5,465 nucleotides of DNA from DASSHC01 sp035693105 (GTDB lineage Bacteria; Chloroflexota; Chloroflexia; Thermomicrobiales; Thermomicrobiaceae): the NCBI GenBank assembly GCA_035693105.1, contig DASSHC010000443.1, positions 1-5,465 on the forward strand, in the 5' to 3' direction. Shown here piece after piece: positions 5,064 to 5,465 of this stretch (position 1 is its first letter; each line of letters opens with the position of its first letter). Made by a program: the position numbers and the translations under genes. Below the pieces are notes generated by a model. That model was not told where the DNA came from and ran no database searches. It was given only the letters and a program-made list of their open reading frames with translations.

Positions 5064-5465
5064 ATGTTGATTGGCTATGCCCGTGTCTCGACCGACGACC
5101 AGGATCTGGCGCTGCAGCGCGACGCCCTCACGGCCGCCGGCTATGAGCGCCTCTTCACCGATACCATGAGTGGCGCCAAGGCGGAGCGGCCTGGGCTCCG
5201 TGAGGCGCTCGACTTCTGCCGCGCCGGCGACACCCTCGTCGTCTGGCGCCTCGACCGTCTCGGGCGCTCGCTGACCAACCTCATCGAACTCATGAATGTC
5301 CTCGAGGAGCGGGGGATCGGCTTCAAGAGTCTCTCGGAGCAGATCGACACCACGACCTCGGGCGGCAAGCTCGTCTTCCATATATATATTTGGAGCTTTG
5401 GCCGAGTTTGAGCGCGAGCTGATTCGAGAGCGAACGCGCGCTGGGTTGGCGGCGGCCCGAGCGCG
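5064..5465 (+). pseudogene. Tn3-type serine resolvase/invertase, frameshifted and cut by window edge
   Basis: Small serine recombinase that cuts and rejoins DNA through a Ser-DNA link. The N-terminal catalytic domain is intact: GYARVSTDDQ with nucleophile Ser9 and Arg7, then FTDTMSGAKAERPGL (31-45) and VVWRLDRLGRSL (59-70) with Asp64, Arg65 and Arg68. After GGKLVFH (100-106) the frame runs through an (AT)5 tract (5380-5389), reads IYIWSFGRV and stops at TGA 5409-5411 (115 residues). The expected family continuation FGALAEFERELIRERTRAGL is present in the +1 frame from 5389 and stays open to 5465. Thus helix E and the C-terminal helix-turn-helix are separated from the catalytic part. Intact relatives are about 185-200 residues. 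The start is ATG 5064, with no clear Shine-Dalgarno; nearby ATGs at 5048 and 5056 are out of frame. Could be a decayed gene, a sequence error or a slippage-controlled gene. Confidence 0.88.
5380..5389 (+). repeat. (AT)5 dinucleotide tract causing the resolvase frameshift
   Basis: Five AT units follow CTTCC and precede TTGGAGC inside the resolvase gene. Three units would read CAT-ATA-TTT-GGA (His-Ile-Phe-Gly, the family-like sequence). Six units would also be in frame with two extra residues (Ile-Tyr). The five units present are out of frame. It is a conspicuous all-AT island in GC-rich coding DNA. Confidence 0.85.

Overview
This is a GC-rich, densely coding bacterial window. The gene content (an enlarged arginyl-tRNA synthetase, an arginase, small membrane proteins, an MscS-type channel) and frequent GTG starts fit a high-GC lineage. 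The style suggests Chloroflexota (Thermomicrobia/Sphaerobacter-like), but this is an impression and not a proven assignment.

Layout: positions 1-3446 hold a minus-strand gene series. In transcription order it is a three-helix small membrane protein (3446-3108), a two-helix small membrane protein (3082-2705), argS (2571-400) and the first 133 codons of an arginase (400 to beyond the left edge). The last two share one base (TGATG), so they are probably translationally coupled. A TATACT hexamer just ahead of argS suggests an additional internal promoter. Transcribed divergently from the first membrane protein gene is an MscS-family mechanosensitive channel (3558-4415, plus strand), with a 111-bp shared promoter region.

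From 4416 the character changes. About 650 bp contains no convincing intact gene, is visibly richer in A and T, and carries several short inverted repeats. Next comes a Tn3-type serine resolvase gene starting at 5064. Its reading frame is broken at an (AT)5 dinucleotide tract (5380-5389), after the catalytic domain and at the start of the long dimerisation helix. The missing part continues in the +1 frame to the window end. Upstream of it, variants of a decamer CGTCTCAnAA occur in both orientations (4921-5055). They are arranged like the res recombination site expected in front of a resolvase gene.

The best candidates for a second look are the AT-tract frameshift (decay, sequencing error or a slippage switch), the undescribed res-like array, and the roughly 140-residue insertion in ArgS. 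No wholly new system is convincingly visible. The right third is best read as the edge of a mobile element next to a housekeeping operon.
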